Of a stretch of DNA of 64,000 bases, positions 15,870 to 25,173 are shown in pieces. Both the position numbers and the translations under genes were made by a program. Position 1 is the first letter of the stretch. Every line of letters begins with the position of its first letter. Origin of the DNA: Bacillota bacterium (GTDB lineage: Bacteria; Bacillota; Clostridia; Christensenellales; Aristaeellaceae); NCBI GenBank assembly GCA_023444095.1, contig JAEZRP010000032.1:82847-146846 (forward strand), read 5' to 3'. The notes beneath the pieces were generated by a model, which searched no databases, was not told the DNA's origin, and saw only the letters and a program-made list of their open reading frames with translations.

Positions 15870-18026
15870 ATGGAAAGAGTGGAATTTTACGCGCATCGGC
15901 GCGAGGACGGCGCGCTTCAAACTGTGCCCGAACACCTCGAAGGTACGGCGGAATATGCGCGCGCGTTCGGAAAAACGGTCGGCATGGAGGAGGAAGCCGC
16001 CTACGCCGCGATGGCGCACGACCTCGGCAAATTCACTCCAGGCTTTCAGCGCCGCCTCCTCGCGGACGGTCCGAAGGTGGACCACGCAACCGCGGGCATG
16101 CACGAGGCGTTGAAGGCGCGCCATATGCAGGCTGCCTTCGCCATCGCAGGACATCACTCGGGTCTTCCAGATATGGGAACGGCCGCGGACACGGCGAACG
16201 AAGCGACCCTGCACGGCAGACGGAAGCGCAAGCCTGGCGCGGGGATCGAGGATTATTCTTGCTTCCACTCGTTTTTGAATCTCACTCCACCCCCGCCCTT
16301 GCCCGTCGTCGACACCCCGGCCGACTTCCTGCGCACCAAAATGCTCTATTCCTGCCTTGTGGACGCGGATTGGCTCGACACCGAGCGATTCGTCAACGCG
16401 GGAAAGGTGGAGCGCGGCGCGGGCGAGCCCCTTGCGGCGCTCGCGCGCAGGTTCGACGCGTGGCTCACGCAGAAGGGCTGGGCGCGCCCCGATCGGGATA
16501 GGCCCATGTCGCTCAACAAGATGCGCGGCGACATCCTCCACGCCTGTCTCGACAATGCAGCCCTCTCCCCCGGCCTTTTCACGCTCACGGTGCCGACCGG
16601 CGGCGGCAAGACAACGGCATCCCTCGCCTTCGCGCTGCGCCACGCCCTGCTGCACGGCCTCGAGCGCGTGATTTACGTGATCCCCTACACGAGCATCATC
16701 GACCAGACGGCGAAAACGTTCCGGGAGATCCTGGGCGAAGAAAACGTCCTTGAGCATCATTCGCAGGTCCAGTTTGACCCTGAGGATGACCGGCTCGCGC
16801 CCACGCAAAAGAAGCTGCAACTCGCGACCGAAAACTGGGACGCGCCCGTCGTCGTCACGACCTCCGTCCAGTTCTTTGAATCCCTTTTCACAAACCGCAA
16901 ATCCCCCAGCCGCAAGATCCACAACATCGCAAGGAGCGTCGTCATCTTCGACGAGGCGCAGATGCTACCTCTACCGTATCTGAAACCATGCATCATGATG
17001 ATCGCCCGGCTCGCGCGCGATTTCAACGTCTCGGCTGTGCTCTGCACGGCGACGCAGCCTTCGCTTGATTTTTTGCTGAAGGAATATGCCAGGGACATGC
17101 TCGTGCGCGAACTCGCGCCCGATCCCGTCACATTGAACGCAGCATTCCGCCGCGCCATCATCCGCATGGCCGGTCCGATGGACGACGGGACGCTTGCGGA
17201 GGAGCTGAATGCGCACGATCAGGCGCTGTGCATCGTCAATTCCAAGCGCCACGCACAGGCCCTCTTTCAGAAGCTCCAAAGAGAGGGCGCATACCAGCTT
17301 ACAACCCTTCTCTACCCCGCGCACCGGGCGCGCAAGCTCGAGGAGATCCGCGCGCGCCTCAGGGAGGGCCTCCCCTGCCGCGTCGTCTCCACCTCTCTCA
17401 TCGAGGCGGGCGTTGACGTCGACTTCCCGGCGGTCTACCGCGCCGTATCCGGCCTCGATTCCATCTTGCAGGCCGCGGGCCGCTGCAACCGCGAAGGACG
17501 GCGCAAGAAGGAGGAGAGCATCGTCACCGTGTTCGAACCGGAACTGCCCTCCCCCCTTATCTTCAGACCCAATACGGAGGCCGCGCGGGGCGCGATGCGC
17601 ATTTATGAGGATGCCGCCTCTCTCGAGGCGATTCAGGAGTACTTCGCGATCCTGTACGCGAACAAGGGAGAGAAGCTCGACGATAAACGGATCATGGAAG
17701 ATATCAGCCGGTTCGCGTTCTCGACCGTCGGCGAAAAGTTCAAGATCATCGAGGAAAACACGCGCAGCGTCTCCATCCTGTTCCGCGACGAGGAGGCGCA
17801 GGATCTCGAACGCCGCCTGCGCGCCGGGGAGCGCTCCCGCGCGCTTCTGCGCGCGCTGGGCAGGTATTCCGTCAACGTGTTTGACGACCATTATAAGGCG
17901 CTTTGCGCGGCGGGCGCGCTCGAGCGGGTGGACGAGGATATCTATCTGCTCAGGTCCATCGACGCCTATGAAGACGGCATCGGCCTGACGCTCGAACCGA
18001 GCGGCGGCAACTGCGACTTTATGTAG
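15870..18026 (+). CDS. cas3: Cas3 nuclease-helicase, type I-C
   Basis: A 718-residue DNA-degrading effector recruited by Cascade after target binding. The N-terminal HD nuclease domain shows H22, the metal-binding H50-D51 of AHDLGK, H72 and the H95-H96 pair. The superfamily 2 helicase follows with Walker A VPTGGGKT (about 240-247) and the DEAQ box VIFDEAQM (about 357-364); motif VI with QAAGRCNREG lies near 530. Both activities therefore look intact. At 718 residues it is somewhat compact for the family. It leads the operon, as usual for subtype I-C. Confidence 0.95.
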   Translation: MERVEFYAHRREDGALQTVPEHLEGTAEYARAFGKTVGMEEEAAYAAMAHDLGKFTPGFQRRLLADGPKVDHATAGMHEALKARHMQAAFAIAGHHSGLPDMGTAADTANEATLHGRRKRKPGAGIEDYSCFHSFLNLTPPPPLPVVDTPADFLRTKMLYSCLVDADWLDTERFVNAGKVERGAGEPLAALARRFDAWLTQKGWARPDRDRPMSLNKMRGDILHACLDNAALSPGLFTLTVPTGGGKTTASLAFALRHALLHGLERVIYVIPYTSIIDQTAKTFREILGEENVLEHHSQVQFDPEDDRLAPTQKKLQLATENWDAPVVVTTSVQFFESLFTNRKSPSRKIHNIARSVVIFDEAQMLPLPYLKPCIMMIARLARDFNVSAVLCTATQPSLDFLLKEYARDMLVRELAPDPVTLNAAFRRAIIRMAGPMDDGTLAEELNAHDQALCIVNSKRHAQALFQKLQREGAYQLTTLLYPAHRARKLEEIRARLREGLPCRVVSTSLIEAGVDVDFPAVYRAVSGLDSILQAAGRCNREGRRKKEESIVTVFEPELPSPLIFRPNTEAARGAMRIYEDAASLEAIQEYFAILYANKGEKLDDKRIMEDISRFAFSTVGEKFKIIEENTRSVSILFRDEEAQDLERRLRAGERSRALLRALGRYSVNVFDDHYKALCAAGALERVDEDIYLLRSIDAYEDGIGLTLEPSGGNCDFM

Positions 18027-18069
18027 AGATATCCATCGAAGGAGAACTCAAACGAAAGGAGTTGATGAT

Positions 18070-18738
18070 ATGCCCTACCTGGTGGAGGTACGGGGCGACT
18101 ACGCCCTCTTCAGCCGTCCGGAGTTGGCTGTGGAGCGCATGAGCTACGATGTGATCACGCCGAGCGCGGCGCGGGGACTGCTGGAATCGGTCTACTGGCA
18201 TCCCGGGATTCGTTTCTCGATCGAGCGCGTGTATGTTCTGAACCCTATTCGCTTCATGAGCATCCGGCGCAACGAGGTGACGGAGAAGATCAGCGCGAAG
18301 AATATGCTGACTGCCATGAACGGGGGAAAGGTGGACAACTTTCTTGCGACGCCGGACGTCATCGCGCAGCGCGCGTCGCTCGTGCTCCGGGATGTGCGCT
18401 ACGTGATCAAGGCGCGCTTCGACCTCACGGAGAACGCCGCGCCGAGCGACAATCCCGGCAAATTCAGCGACATCATCCGGCGGCGGCTGGAGAAGGGGCA
18501 ATTCTATTCCATGCCATACCTGGGCTGCCGCGAATTTCCCGCCAACGTGACGATGTGGGAGGGCGATGAGGCGGACGCGCAGGCGCTCGCGCGCAAGGAA
18601 CACTCCGGCAGTCGCGATCTGGGGCTGATGCTCTACGACCTCGACTACACGGATCCCGCGAACATCACCCCCATGTACTTCCGCGCGCGGCTCGTGGACG
18701 GCGTTTTGAACGTCTCCGGCGAGGAGGTGTACCGATGA
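18070..18738 (+). CDS. cas5: Cas5c (Cas5d), crRNA-processing endoribonuclease
   Basis: The 222-residue Cas5 of subtype I-C, which replaces Cas6 and cuts pre-crRNA within each repeat. It begins with the RAMP-type strand YLVEVRGDYALFSRPEL, has the PSAARGLLESVYWHPG helix (Y42 is a candidate for the catalytic tyrosine) and the VRYVIKARFDL strand (K114 a candidate catalytic lysine). These two residue assignments are inferred by comparison with the known Cas5d active site and not verified by alignment. The G-rich loop GCREFPANV lies near 152. AAAGGAG precedes the ATG and its stop overlaps cas8c. Confidence 0.93.
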   Translation: MPYLVEVRGDYALFSRPELAVERMSYDVITPSAARGLLESVYWHPGIRFSIERVYVLNPIRFMSIRRNEVTEKISAKNMLTAMNGGKVDNFLATPDVIAQRASLVLRDVRYVIKARFDLTENAAPSDNPGKFSDIIRRRLEKGQFYSMPYLGCREFPANVTMWEGDEADAQALARKEHSGSRDLGLMLYDLDYTDPANITPMYFRARLVDGVLNVSGEEVYR

Positions 18739-20468
18739 TCCTGCAGGCGCTCAACCAGCTCTACGAATACCTCGCCGCGCACAGCCTCGTCGAGGAGCCC
18801 GGCTGGACGCGCTCAAAGATATCCTATGGTCTCGACCTCGGGGACGACGGGGATATCGTCGGCGTCTATACCCTCAAGGAGCCGGACAAGAAGGGAAAGC
18901 CCGTTCCCTCGATGGTGAAGACGCCCATCGCGCCCAAGCGCACCGTCGGAATTGAGCCGGTGTTTCTCTTCGACAGCCCGACCTATCTCCTCGGCATCGA
19001 CGCAAAGGGCAAACCCGAGCGCACGCGCGAATGTTTCGAGGCCTGTAAAGCGCTGCACCTCGACGTGCTGTCCGGCGTGGACACGCCCGCCGCGCGCGCC
19101 ATCAAGGCGTACTTTGCCACGTGGAATCCGGACGCGGCGCACGAGCATCCCGAACTCAAGGGGTATCTCGAGGACATGCTCACGGGCGTGAACCTCATCT
19201 TCTACTATCACAGCCGTACCGTGACCGAGGACACCGAAATCTGCCGCGCATGGCAGCGCCACTACGACGGCGGCGAGGGCGAACAGGTGCGCTGCCTCGT
19301 AACCGGCGAAATGGCGCGCGTGGCGCGCATCCACCCGCCGATCAAGGGCGTGCGCGGCGGCCAATCCTCTGGCACGGCGCTCGTCTCCTTCAATGCGCCC
19401 GCCTTCGAATCCTTCGGCCGCGAACAGGGTATGAACGCCCCCATTGGCGAGCACGCCGCGTTCGCGTACACCACGGCGCTCAACTACCTGATCGCCGACC
19501 ATGACCACCAGCAGATGATCGGCGACACGGTCGTCGTCATGTGGTCGGAGAGCGGAGAGGCTGCGTATCAGGACGTCGGAATGGCGGCGTTTGACCTCTC
19601 AGAGGACGCGGCGCTCACAGGCGAGGAGGCGCAGCAGGCGATCTCCGGCGCGATCAAGAAGCTCTCCCAGGGCGAAGTCGCCGACTGGAAGGGGATTCAC
19701 ATCGACCCGTCCGTGCAGTACTACATCTTCGGCTTCTCACCCAATGCCGCGCGGCTTTCGGTGCGATTCTTCCTCCAGAACACATTCGGTCACTTCATCC
19801 AAAACGCGGAGCGGCACAGGGAGGATATGCGGATCGTCCGCCCCTCGTTCGACCGCTTCGAGTACCTCTCGCTATGGCGCATGCTGCAGGAGACGGTCAA
19901 CATGAACAGCCGCGACAAGAGCCCCCAGAAGCAGATGGCGGGCGACACCCTGCGCGCCATCCTCACCGATACCCGCTACCCCGCGACGCTCATCAACGCG
20001 GTCGAGCTGCGCATCCTCGCGGAAAGCACAGTCACGCGCGGCCGCGCCGCGATCATTAAGGCGTACTACCTCAAAAACAAGGGATTACCGACGGAGGTGC
20101 TGACAGTGGAACTCAACCGGAAATGCGATTACATGCCCTACGTATTGGGGCGGCTCTTCTCGGTGCTGGAACAGACGCAGGAGAAGGCCAACGGCACGGC
20201 AACCATTCAGGATCGGTACTTCAACTCCGCCGCGGCGACGCCATCCGTCATCTTTCCAAGACTTATCAGCCTCGCGAAGAACCATCTCTCGAAACTCGAC
20301 ACCGGCTTCCAGATTGGCTTCGAAAAGCAGATCACGGAGCTTATGGGCATGATCCACGAACCCCTCCCCGCCCGCATGACGCAGGCCGAGCGAGGCGCGT
20401 TCCAGCTGGGATACTATCACGAGCAGCAATACCGCTACACCAAGAAGGAAGACAGGGAGGATAAATAA
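18735..20468 (+). CDS. cas8c: Cas8c (Csd1), Cascade large subunit
   Basis: The 577-residue large subunit that recognises the protospacer-adjacent motif and opens the target DNA. Its start overlaps the cas5 stop (ATGA). Length and order match Csd1. Family-type segments include the N-terminal LNQLYEYLAAH, the central CLVTGEMARVARIHPPIKGVRGGQSSGTALVSFNAPAFESFG stretch (quoted in part; around residues 190-235) and the late LGRLFSVLEQTQEKANGT region. No nuclease motif is expected. Internal translation of a small Cas11-like subunit is known from I-C systems, but I did not identify a start for it here. Confidence 0.93.
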   Translation: MILQALNQLYEYLAAHSLVEEPGWTRSKISYGLDLGDDGDIVGVYTLKEPDKKGKPVPSMVKTPIAPKRTVGIEPVFLFDSPTYLLGIDAKGKPERTRECFEACKALHLDVLSGVDTPAARAIKAYFATWNPDAAHEHPELKGYLEDMLTGVNLIFYYHSRTVTEDTEICRAWQRHYDGGEGEQVRCLVTGEMARVARIHPPIKGVRGGQSSGTALVSFNAPAFESFGREQGMNAPIGEHAAFAYTTALNYLIADHDHQQMIGDTVVVMWSESGEAAYQDVGMAAFDLSEDAALTGEEAQQAISGAIKKLSQGEVADWKGIHIDPSVQYYIFGFSPNAARLSVRFFLQNTFGHFIQNAERHREDMRIVRPSFDRFEYLSLWRMLQETVNMNSRDKSPQKQMAGDTLRAILTDTRYPATLINAVELRILAESTVTRGRAAIIKAYYLKNKGLPTEVLTVELNRKCDYMPYVLGRLFSVLEQTQEKANGTATIQDRYFNSAAATPSVIFPRLISLAKNHLSKLDTGFQIGFEKQITELMGMIHEPLPARMTQAERGAFQLGYYHEQQYRYTKKEDREDK

Positions 20469-20469
20469 A

Positions 20470-21399
20470 ATGAGCGCACCGATCCAGAACAGGTATGAAT
20501 TTGCGATCTTCTTCGACGTCCTGAACGGCAACCCCAACGGCGATCCCGATTCCGGCAACATGCCCCGGGTCGATCCCGAGACCGGTTATGGCCTCGTGAC
20601 GGACGTATGCGTCAAGCGCAAGATCCGCAACTACGTCGAGACCGTCAAGGAAGACAAAGCAGGCTTTCGCATCTACATCAAGGACGGCGTGCCACTCAAC
20701 CGCAGCGACAATATGGCCCTGGAGTACCTCGGCCTCGAAAAGGGCTCCGACCTCAAGGCGGCGAAGAAGGCCGACCCGGGCATCGACGAGAAGATCCGAG
20801 ACTTCATGTGCCAGAACTACTTCGACATCCGCACATTCGGCGCGGTCATGACGACGTTTGTGAAGGGCGCGCTCAACTGCGGTCAGGTGCGCGGGCCCGT
20901 CCAGCTCGGCTTCGCGCGCTCGGTCGAACCCATCATCCCGCAGGAAGTGACGATCACCCGCGTCGCCATCACCACGGAGGAGGACGCCGCCAAGAAAGGC
21001 ACCGAGATGGGCCGCAAGTACGTGGTCCCCTACGGCCTCTACCGCATGGAGGGCTATGTGTCCGCGAACCTCGCGCGCAAGTCGACCGGCTTTTCCGAGA
21101 GCGATCTCGACCTTCTCTGGGAGGCAATCATCAACATGTTCGAGAACGACCGCTCCGCCGCGCGCGGCAATATGGCGGTGCGCAGACTCGTCATCTTCAG
21201 GCACGACTCCGAACTGGGCAGCGCCCCCGCGCACAAGCTCTTCGACGCCATCAAAGTCATGCGCAAGGTCGGGGACAAGCTCGTCGATCTCGACGACGCG
21301 GGTACGCTTCCCCCCGCCCGCAGCTTCGACCGCGATTACGTCGTGTCCGTGGACGAGGTCGCGGTCCCAGAAGGCGTGGAGGTGTCGATCCGGTGCTGA
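20470..21399 (+). CDS. cas7: Cas7c (Csd2), Cascade backbone subunit
   Basis: A 309-residue RNA-binding subunit that polymerises along the crRNA. The N-terminus has the Cas7 signature FDVLNGNPNGDPDSGNMPR (about residues 14-32), followed by VTDVCVKRKIRNYVE, and a later FGAVMTT segment (about 123-129), all typical of Csd2. The C-terminus overlaps the cas4 start region. It follows cas8c with a one-base gap, fitting stoichiometric expression. Confidence 0.95.
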   Translation: MSAPIQNRYEFAIFFDVLNGNPNGDPDSGNMPRVDPETGYGLVTDVCVKRKIRNYVETVKEDKAGFRIYIKDGVPLNRSDNMALEYLGLEKGSDLKAAKKADPGIDEKIRDFMCQNYFDIRTFGAVMTTFVKGALNCGQVRGPVQLGFARSVEPIIPQEVTITRVAITTEEDAAKKGTEMGRKYVVPYGLYRMEGYVSANLARKSTGFSESDLDLLWEAIINMFENDRSAARGNMAVRRLVIFRHDSELGSAPAHKLFDAIKVMRKVGDKLVDLDDAGTLPPARSFDRDYVVSVDEVAVPEGVEVSIRC

Positions 21400-22067
21400 C
21401 GGACGAGTATCCCGAGGACGACTATCTGGCCCTTTCGGGAATTCAGCACTTCATCTTCTGCCGCAGGCAGTGGGCGCTCATCGCGATCGAAGGATTGTGG
21501 GAAGATAACGACCTCACCCTCGAGGGCGACTATCTGCACGAACGCGCCCACGATCCCGATCTGGACGGGATGGCGAAAGGGGCGTTCCTCTCCCGCGCCA
21601 TGCCCGTCCATTCCCGCAGGCTCGGGCTGAGCGGCGCGTGCGACGTGGTGGAATTCAGGCCCGCCGAGGACGGCATCCCCCTGACCGGAAAGCGGGGCCT
21701 GTTCCGCCCGCTGCCCGTGGAATACAAGCGCGGGCGGAGCAAGGCGGACGACTGCGACCGCGCGCAGCTCTGCGCCCAGGCAATGTGTCTGGAGGAGATG
21801 CTGTGCATCGCCATACCCGAGGGTGCGGTGTACTATGCGCAGACCAGGCGCCGCGAGTCGGTGGCATTTACGCCGGAGCTGCGCGCGCTAGTCGAGAAGA
21901 CCGCTCAGGAAATGCACGCGCTGATAAAAAAAGAGCACACGCCGCGCGCGAAGCAGACGAAGGCCTGCGAGTCCTGCTCGCTCAAGGACGATTGCCTGCC
22001 GACTCTCTCAAAGACGCCCGAAGTCGCGGGCTACATATCGGAAAGGTTGAACGCGGCGGATGCGTGA
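21393..22067 (+). CDS. cas4: Cas4 exonuclease for spacer selection
   Basis: A 224-residue RecB-like nuclease that trims prespacers and helps to select PAM-flanked ends. GTG at 21393 is preferred; GGAGG (21378-21382) is 10 bases upstream and the frame overlaps the end of cas7. The Fe-S cluster cysteines are C in FIFCRRQW near the N-terminus and the C-terminal KACESC...DDC group. Nuclease residues are suggested by the histidine of LHERAHDPD, the GACDVVEF aspartate and the PVEYKRGRSK glutamate-lysine pair. Length and gene order are typical of subtype I-C. Confidence 0.93.
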   Translation: MLTDEYPEDDYLALSGIQHFIFCRRQWALIAIEGLWEDNDLTLEGDYLHERAHDPDLDGMAKGAFLSRAMPVHSRRLGLSGACDVVEFRPAEDGIPLTGKRGLFRPLPVEYKRGRSKADDCDRAQLCAQAMCLEEMLCIAIPEGAVYYAQTRRRESVAFTPELRALVEKTAQEMHALIKKEHTPRAKQTKACESCSLKDDCLPTLSKTPEVAGYISERLNAADA

Positions 22068-22124
22068 CGGAGCTCGAGCGCACGAATGGAGGTTTTCCAT
22101 GGATCGAAAGGTTGAGGCCCGGTA

Positions 22125-23156
22125 ATGAAGAGGCTTCTCAATACGCTGTACGTCACAACGCCCGAAGCGTATCTGACCCTCGAGGGCGAAAACGTGGTCG
22201 TGCGGTCTGAGGGCAACGAGCTCGGGCGCATGCCGCTTCACAATCTGGAGGCAATTCTCTCCTTCAATTACCCCGGCGCAAGTCCCGCGCTCATGGGCGC
22301 GTGTGTCGAACGCGACGTCGACCTTTGCTTCTTCACGCCCACGAACCGCTTCCTTGCGCGCGTGGTGGGCGCGGCGCACGGGAGTCTCGCCGTGCGCCGC
22401 ATCCAATACGACTGGTCGAAGGACCCAGAGAAGCGTCTGCGCGCCGCACAATTCCTGATAACGGGCAAAATCTACAACTCGCGCTGGGTGGTCGAACGAA
22501 CGCTGCGCGACCATGGGGAGCGCACGGACGCGGAAAAGCTTTCGACGGTCAGCGCGCGCCTCGCGCAATATGCGCGGGATATCGCCGCCTGCCCGGACAT
22601 GGACGCGCTGCGCGGCCTCGAGGCGGTCGCGGCGAGCGCCTACTTCTCCGTCTTTGACGACATGATTATCGGCGACAAGCACAGCTTCTCCTTTCACGGC
22701 CGCTCGCGTCGCCCGCCGCTCGATCGCGTCAACGCGCTCCTCTCCTTCGCGTACTCCCTGCTCGCGCGGGAAACCGCCTCTGCCCTGACGGGCGTGGGAC
22801 TCGATCCGTATCTCGGCTTCATGCATGCGGATCGCGCGGGCCGCGCCTCGCTTGCGCTCGATTTGATGGAAGAATTGCGCGCGCCGATTGCGGATCGGTT
22901 CGTGCTGTCTCTCATCAACCGGCGCATGGTCGATGCAAAGCAGTTCGCGCGAAAGGAGGACGGCGCGGTGCTGATGGACGACGAACTGCGCAAGCAGTTT
23001 CTGACCGGCTGGCAGGAACGGAAGCGCGAAACCATTACGCATCCCTACCTGAACGAAAAGCTCCCTTGGGGGCTTGTTCCGCACGCGCAGGCGCTGCTCC
23101 TATCCAGATGGATGCGCGGCGATCTCGATGGCTATCCTCCATTTCTCTGGAAATAG
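22125..23156 (+). CDS. cas1: Cas1 integrase
   Basis: The 343-residue metal-dependent integrase that inserts spacers at the leader end. The conserved catalytic glutamate lies in the LEAVAASAYFSVFD segment (about residues 166-180), followed by the GFMHADRAGRASLALDLMEELRAPI block (quoted in part; about 232-256) that carries the active-site histidine and the D/E ligand. The N-terminal beta domain (LYVTTPEAYLTLEGENVVV) is the usual dimerisation part. It is preceded by cas4 and followed by cas2, so the adaptation module is complete. Confidence 0.96.
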   Translation: MKRLLNTLYVTTPEAYLTLEGENVVVRSEGNELGRMPLHNLEAILSFNYPGASPALMGACVERDVDLCFFTPTNRFLARVVGAAHGSLAVRRIQYDWSKDPEKRLRAAQFLITGKIYNSRWVVERTLRDHGERTDAEKLSTVSARLAQYARDIAACPDMDALRGLEAVAASAYFSVFDDMIIGDKHSFSFHGRSRRPPLDRVNALLSFAYSLLARETASALTGVGLDPYLGFMHADRAGRASLALDLMEELRAPIADRFVLSLINRRMVDAKQFARKEDGAVLMDDELRKQFLTGWQERKRETITHPYLNEKLPWGLVPHAQALLLSRWMRGDLDGYPPFLWK

Positions 23157-23238
23157 TAGAATTCCGACTTTCGTTTCTTGTTAAGTGAATGGCATTCCAC
23201 TGACGCTCCTTGAAAACAAGCGAAGGGGGAGACAGCCG

Positions 23239-23529
23239 ATGTTCATGCTCATTACGTACGACATCAATACAGAGTCGCCCGAGGGAAGGCGCAGACTGCG
23301 GGAGGTCGCCAAGGTTTGCGTCGATTACGGCCAAAGGGTACAGAACTCCGTGTTTGAGTGCCTGCTCGATTCGGCGCAGATGACGAGGGTAAAGCATGCG
23401 CTGGAAGCGATCATCGATCCGAAATGTGATTCCCTCAGGTTTTACAATCTGGGGAATCATTATCAGGAGCGCATCTTCCACATTGGGGCGAAGCCAACCT
23501 ATGACCCGGAGGCACCAATGATCCTGTAA
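23239..23529 (+). CDS. cas2: Cas2 adaptation protein
   Basis: A 96-residue ferredoxin-fold protein that joins two Cas1 dimers. The ATG at 23239 gives MFMLITYDINTES, with the family aspartate after the first strand; a longer frame starting at 23185 would add an atypical extension and a G-rich site (GGGGGAG) lies just before 23239. The RVQNSVFECLLD and ALEAIIDPKCDSLRFYNLG segments are characteristic of the I-C type. It is the last cas gene, 160 bases from the array. Confidence 0.95.
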   Translation: MFMLITYDINTESPEGRRRLREVAKVCVDYGQRVQNSVFECLLDSAQMTRVKHALEAIIDPKCDSLRFYNLGNHYQERIFHIGAKPTYDPEAPMIL

Positions 23530-23625
23530 GTGCGAACCCGGAGTGATTCCGTTCTTCCGGGACTTTCGCACCGAAAAAAACGAAGTGGAAGACACGGCGC
23601 ACGCAGTTGGAGCACTGCGATGCGC
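23530..23625 (+). promoter_or_regulatory. Two strong hairpins between cas2 and the CRISPR array
   Basis: The first hairpin pairs GTGCGAA (23530-23536) with TTCGCAC (23565-23571) and CCCGGA (23537-23542) with TCCGGG (23556-23561), with a 3-base bulge. The second pairs GCGCACGCAGT (23597-23607) with ACTGCG-A-TGCGC (23614-23625) around TGGAGC. Neither is followed by a U-run. They could separate cas mRNA from pre-crRNA, or shape the leader for integration; both roles are inferred. Confidence 0.55.
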
Positions 23626-23675
23626 TGTATGTAAGGGGAACTTGTCTGATATTGATAGTATGTCAGCGGAATTTT

Positions 23676-23684
23676 TGGTATAAT
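23676..23684 (+). promoter_or_regulatory. Extended -10 promoter at the leader end of the CRISPR array
   Basis: TGGTATAAT, an extended -10 element (TGn-TATAAT), ends only 5 bases before the first repeat; no good -35 box is present at the right distance. Transcription would start at roughly 23691, at the start of the first repeat, giving a pre-crRNA almost without a leader. The surrounding 23626-23689 stretch is AT-rich, as expected of a CRISPR leader. Confidence 0.6.
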
Positions 23685-23689
23685 ATGAT

Positions 23690-24994
23690 GTCGCCCCTCT
23701 CCCGAGGGGCGTGGATTGAAACACGACCGGGGCGGCGGGCATGACCGACGCGGCGAGGTCGCCCCTCTCCCGAGGGGCGTGGATTGAAACCGTGGTCATG
23801 CCGCGCATGCGGTCGTTAAGCAAGTCGCCCCTCTCCCGAGGGGCGTGGATTGAAACCCCAAGCTGTTTAAATGTTCGTGTTTCAGAAACGTCGCCCCTCT
23901 CCCGAGGGGCGTGGATTGAAACGCAATGACGGTGAATGACGTGAAGTCGAGGAAGTGTCGCCCCTCTCCCGAGGGGCGTGGATTGAAACTCCCGTTCTTC
24001 CTCGCACCGCGCGCAGAAGTACGTCGCCCCTCTCCCGAGGGGCGTGGATTGAAACCCCAGTGTTGCTTACGGCTATACGACCGCCTGTCCCCGTCGCCCC
24101 TCTCCCGAGGGGCGTGGATTGAAACTACATTTTGACGCCGTACATGACGCCGCGCGCCTGTCGCCCCTCTCCCGAGGGGCGTGGATTGAAACTGGGTAGT
24201 TACAAGCCTCACCTCGTGGTCAAGTGGTCGCCCCTCTCCCGAGGGGCGTGGATTGAAACGGTTTCCTCCTTCGCGCAGTCCGCGATCACCGCGTCGCCCC
24301 TCTCCCGAGGGGCGTGGATTGAAACAGCCATCGCACACCATCCCCTTAAGCACCCACCAGTCGCCCCTCTCCCGAGGGGCGTGGATTGAAACTTGCCAAA
24401 AAGCTAGTCAAGCTCGGATCGCCGATGGTCGCCCCTCTCCCGAGGGGCGTGGATTGAAACTATTTCCCAAACGATTCGGCATGCGGTTCCGTTGTCGCCC
24501 CTCTCCCGAGGGGCGTGGATTGAAACAACCATACAGAGGGACGTCGCCGGCGAGCGTGGGCGTCGCCCCTCTCCCGAGGGGCGTGGATTGAAACGGGCAG
24601 TATTCGTAATCACACGATCTAGTGTAGTGTCGCCCCTCTCCCGAGGGGCGTGGATTGAAACTCGGCTTCAATGCGGTTGCACTCCGAAAACCAGGTCGCC
24701 CCTCTCCCGAGGGGCGTGGATTGAAACGTACTCTGGCTGTGTGCTAAGCGGGATAAACTCGTCGCCCCTCTCCCGAGGGGCGTGGATTGAAACAGTTGTG
24801 GGCTGTGCATCAACGTATGAATTGAAGTCGCCCCTCTCCCGAGGGGCGTGGATTGAAACGTTCGGGCCAAGCCATTCCTTCGGGCCTTTGTTGAGCGTCG
24901 CCCCTCTCCCGAGGGGCGTGGATTGAAACCCGTGGGTGTTGCCGACAACAAGATCATGGCGAAGGTCGCCCCTCTCCCAATGCGTAGATTGAAC
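23690..24994 (+). CRISPR. Type I-C CRISPR array, 19 intact repeats plus one degenerate, 19 spacers
   Basis: The 33-bp repeat starts GTCGCCCCTC, contains the short palindrome CCCCTCTCCCGAGGGG and ends GTGGATTGAAAC, as in subtype I-C repeats. Nineteen copies are identical, starting at 23690, 23758, 23824, 23890, 23957, 24023, 24093, 24160, 24227, 24293, 24360, 24428, 24494, 24562, 24629, 24695, 24761, 24827 and 24897. The copy at 24965 keeps the first 14 bases and then diverges, marking the leader-distal end. Spacers are 33-37 bp (mostly 33-35). None obviously matches another part of this window. The leader and cas2 lie on the left, so the newest spacers are at the low-coordinate end. Confidence 0.98.
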
Positions 24995-25106
24995 GCATAG
25001 GCAGCCCTTCCACCTAGATAAGGGAACGGAAAGAAATCAACACAACTAGATCAAGTTGCAAGCCGAACAATTGTCTTTTTGAAGCAAAACTATTTATTTC
25101 AAGCGC
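24995..25106. other. Intergenic stretch after the CRISPR array
   Basis: About 110 AT-rich bases after the degenerate last repeat. I see no gene or repeat; the 10-bp palindrome CAAGCGCTTG at its right end overlaps the -35 box of the next promoter and could be a protein-binding site. Confidence 0.4.
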
Positions 25107-25135
25107 TTGACAATGCATCTATGTAATGGTAATAT
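25107..25135 (+). promoter_or_regulatory. Promoter of the DUF1854/ABC exporter operon
   Basis: TTGACA (25107-25112) and TAATAT (25130-25135) are exactly 17 bases apart. The start site would be near 25142, leaving an untranslated leader of about 280 bases, far longer than any other leader in this window. The palindrome CAAGCGCTTG overlaps the -35 box. Confidence 0.75.
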
Positions 25136-25173
25136 ATGTGGCGATGGTGTGAGCGGAGCATTACGCAGACGGG

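Noticed and set aside
23741..24926. Several open frames with repeated SPLSRGAWIET- or RPSPEGRGLK-like peptides across the CRISPR array
   Set aside because: They are translations of the 33-bp repeat and its spacers on both strands; their periodicity is that of the array and they lack ribosome binding sites.
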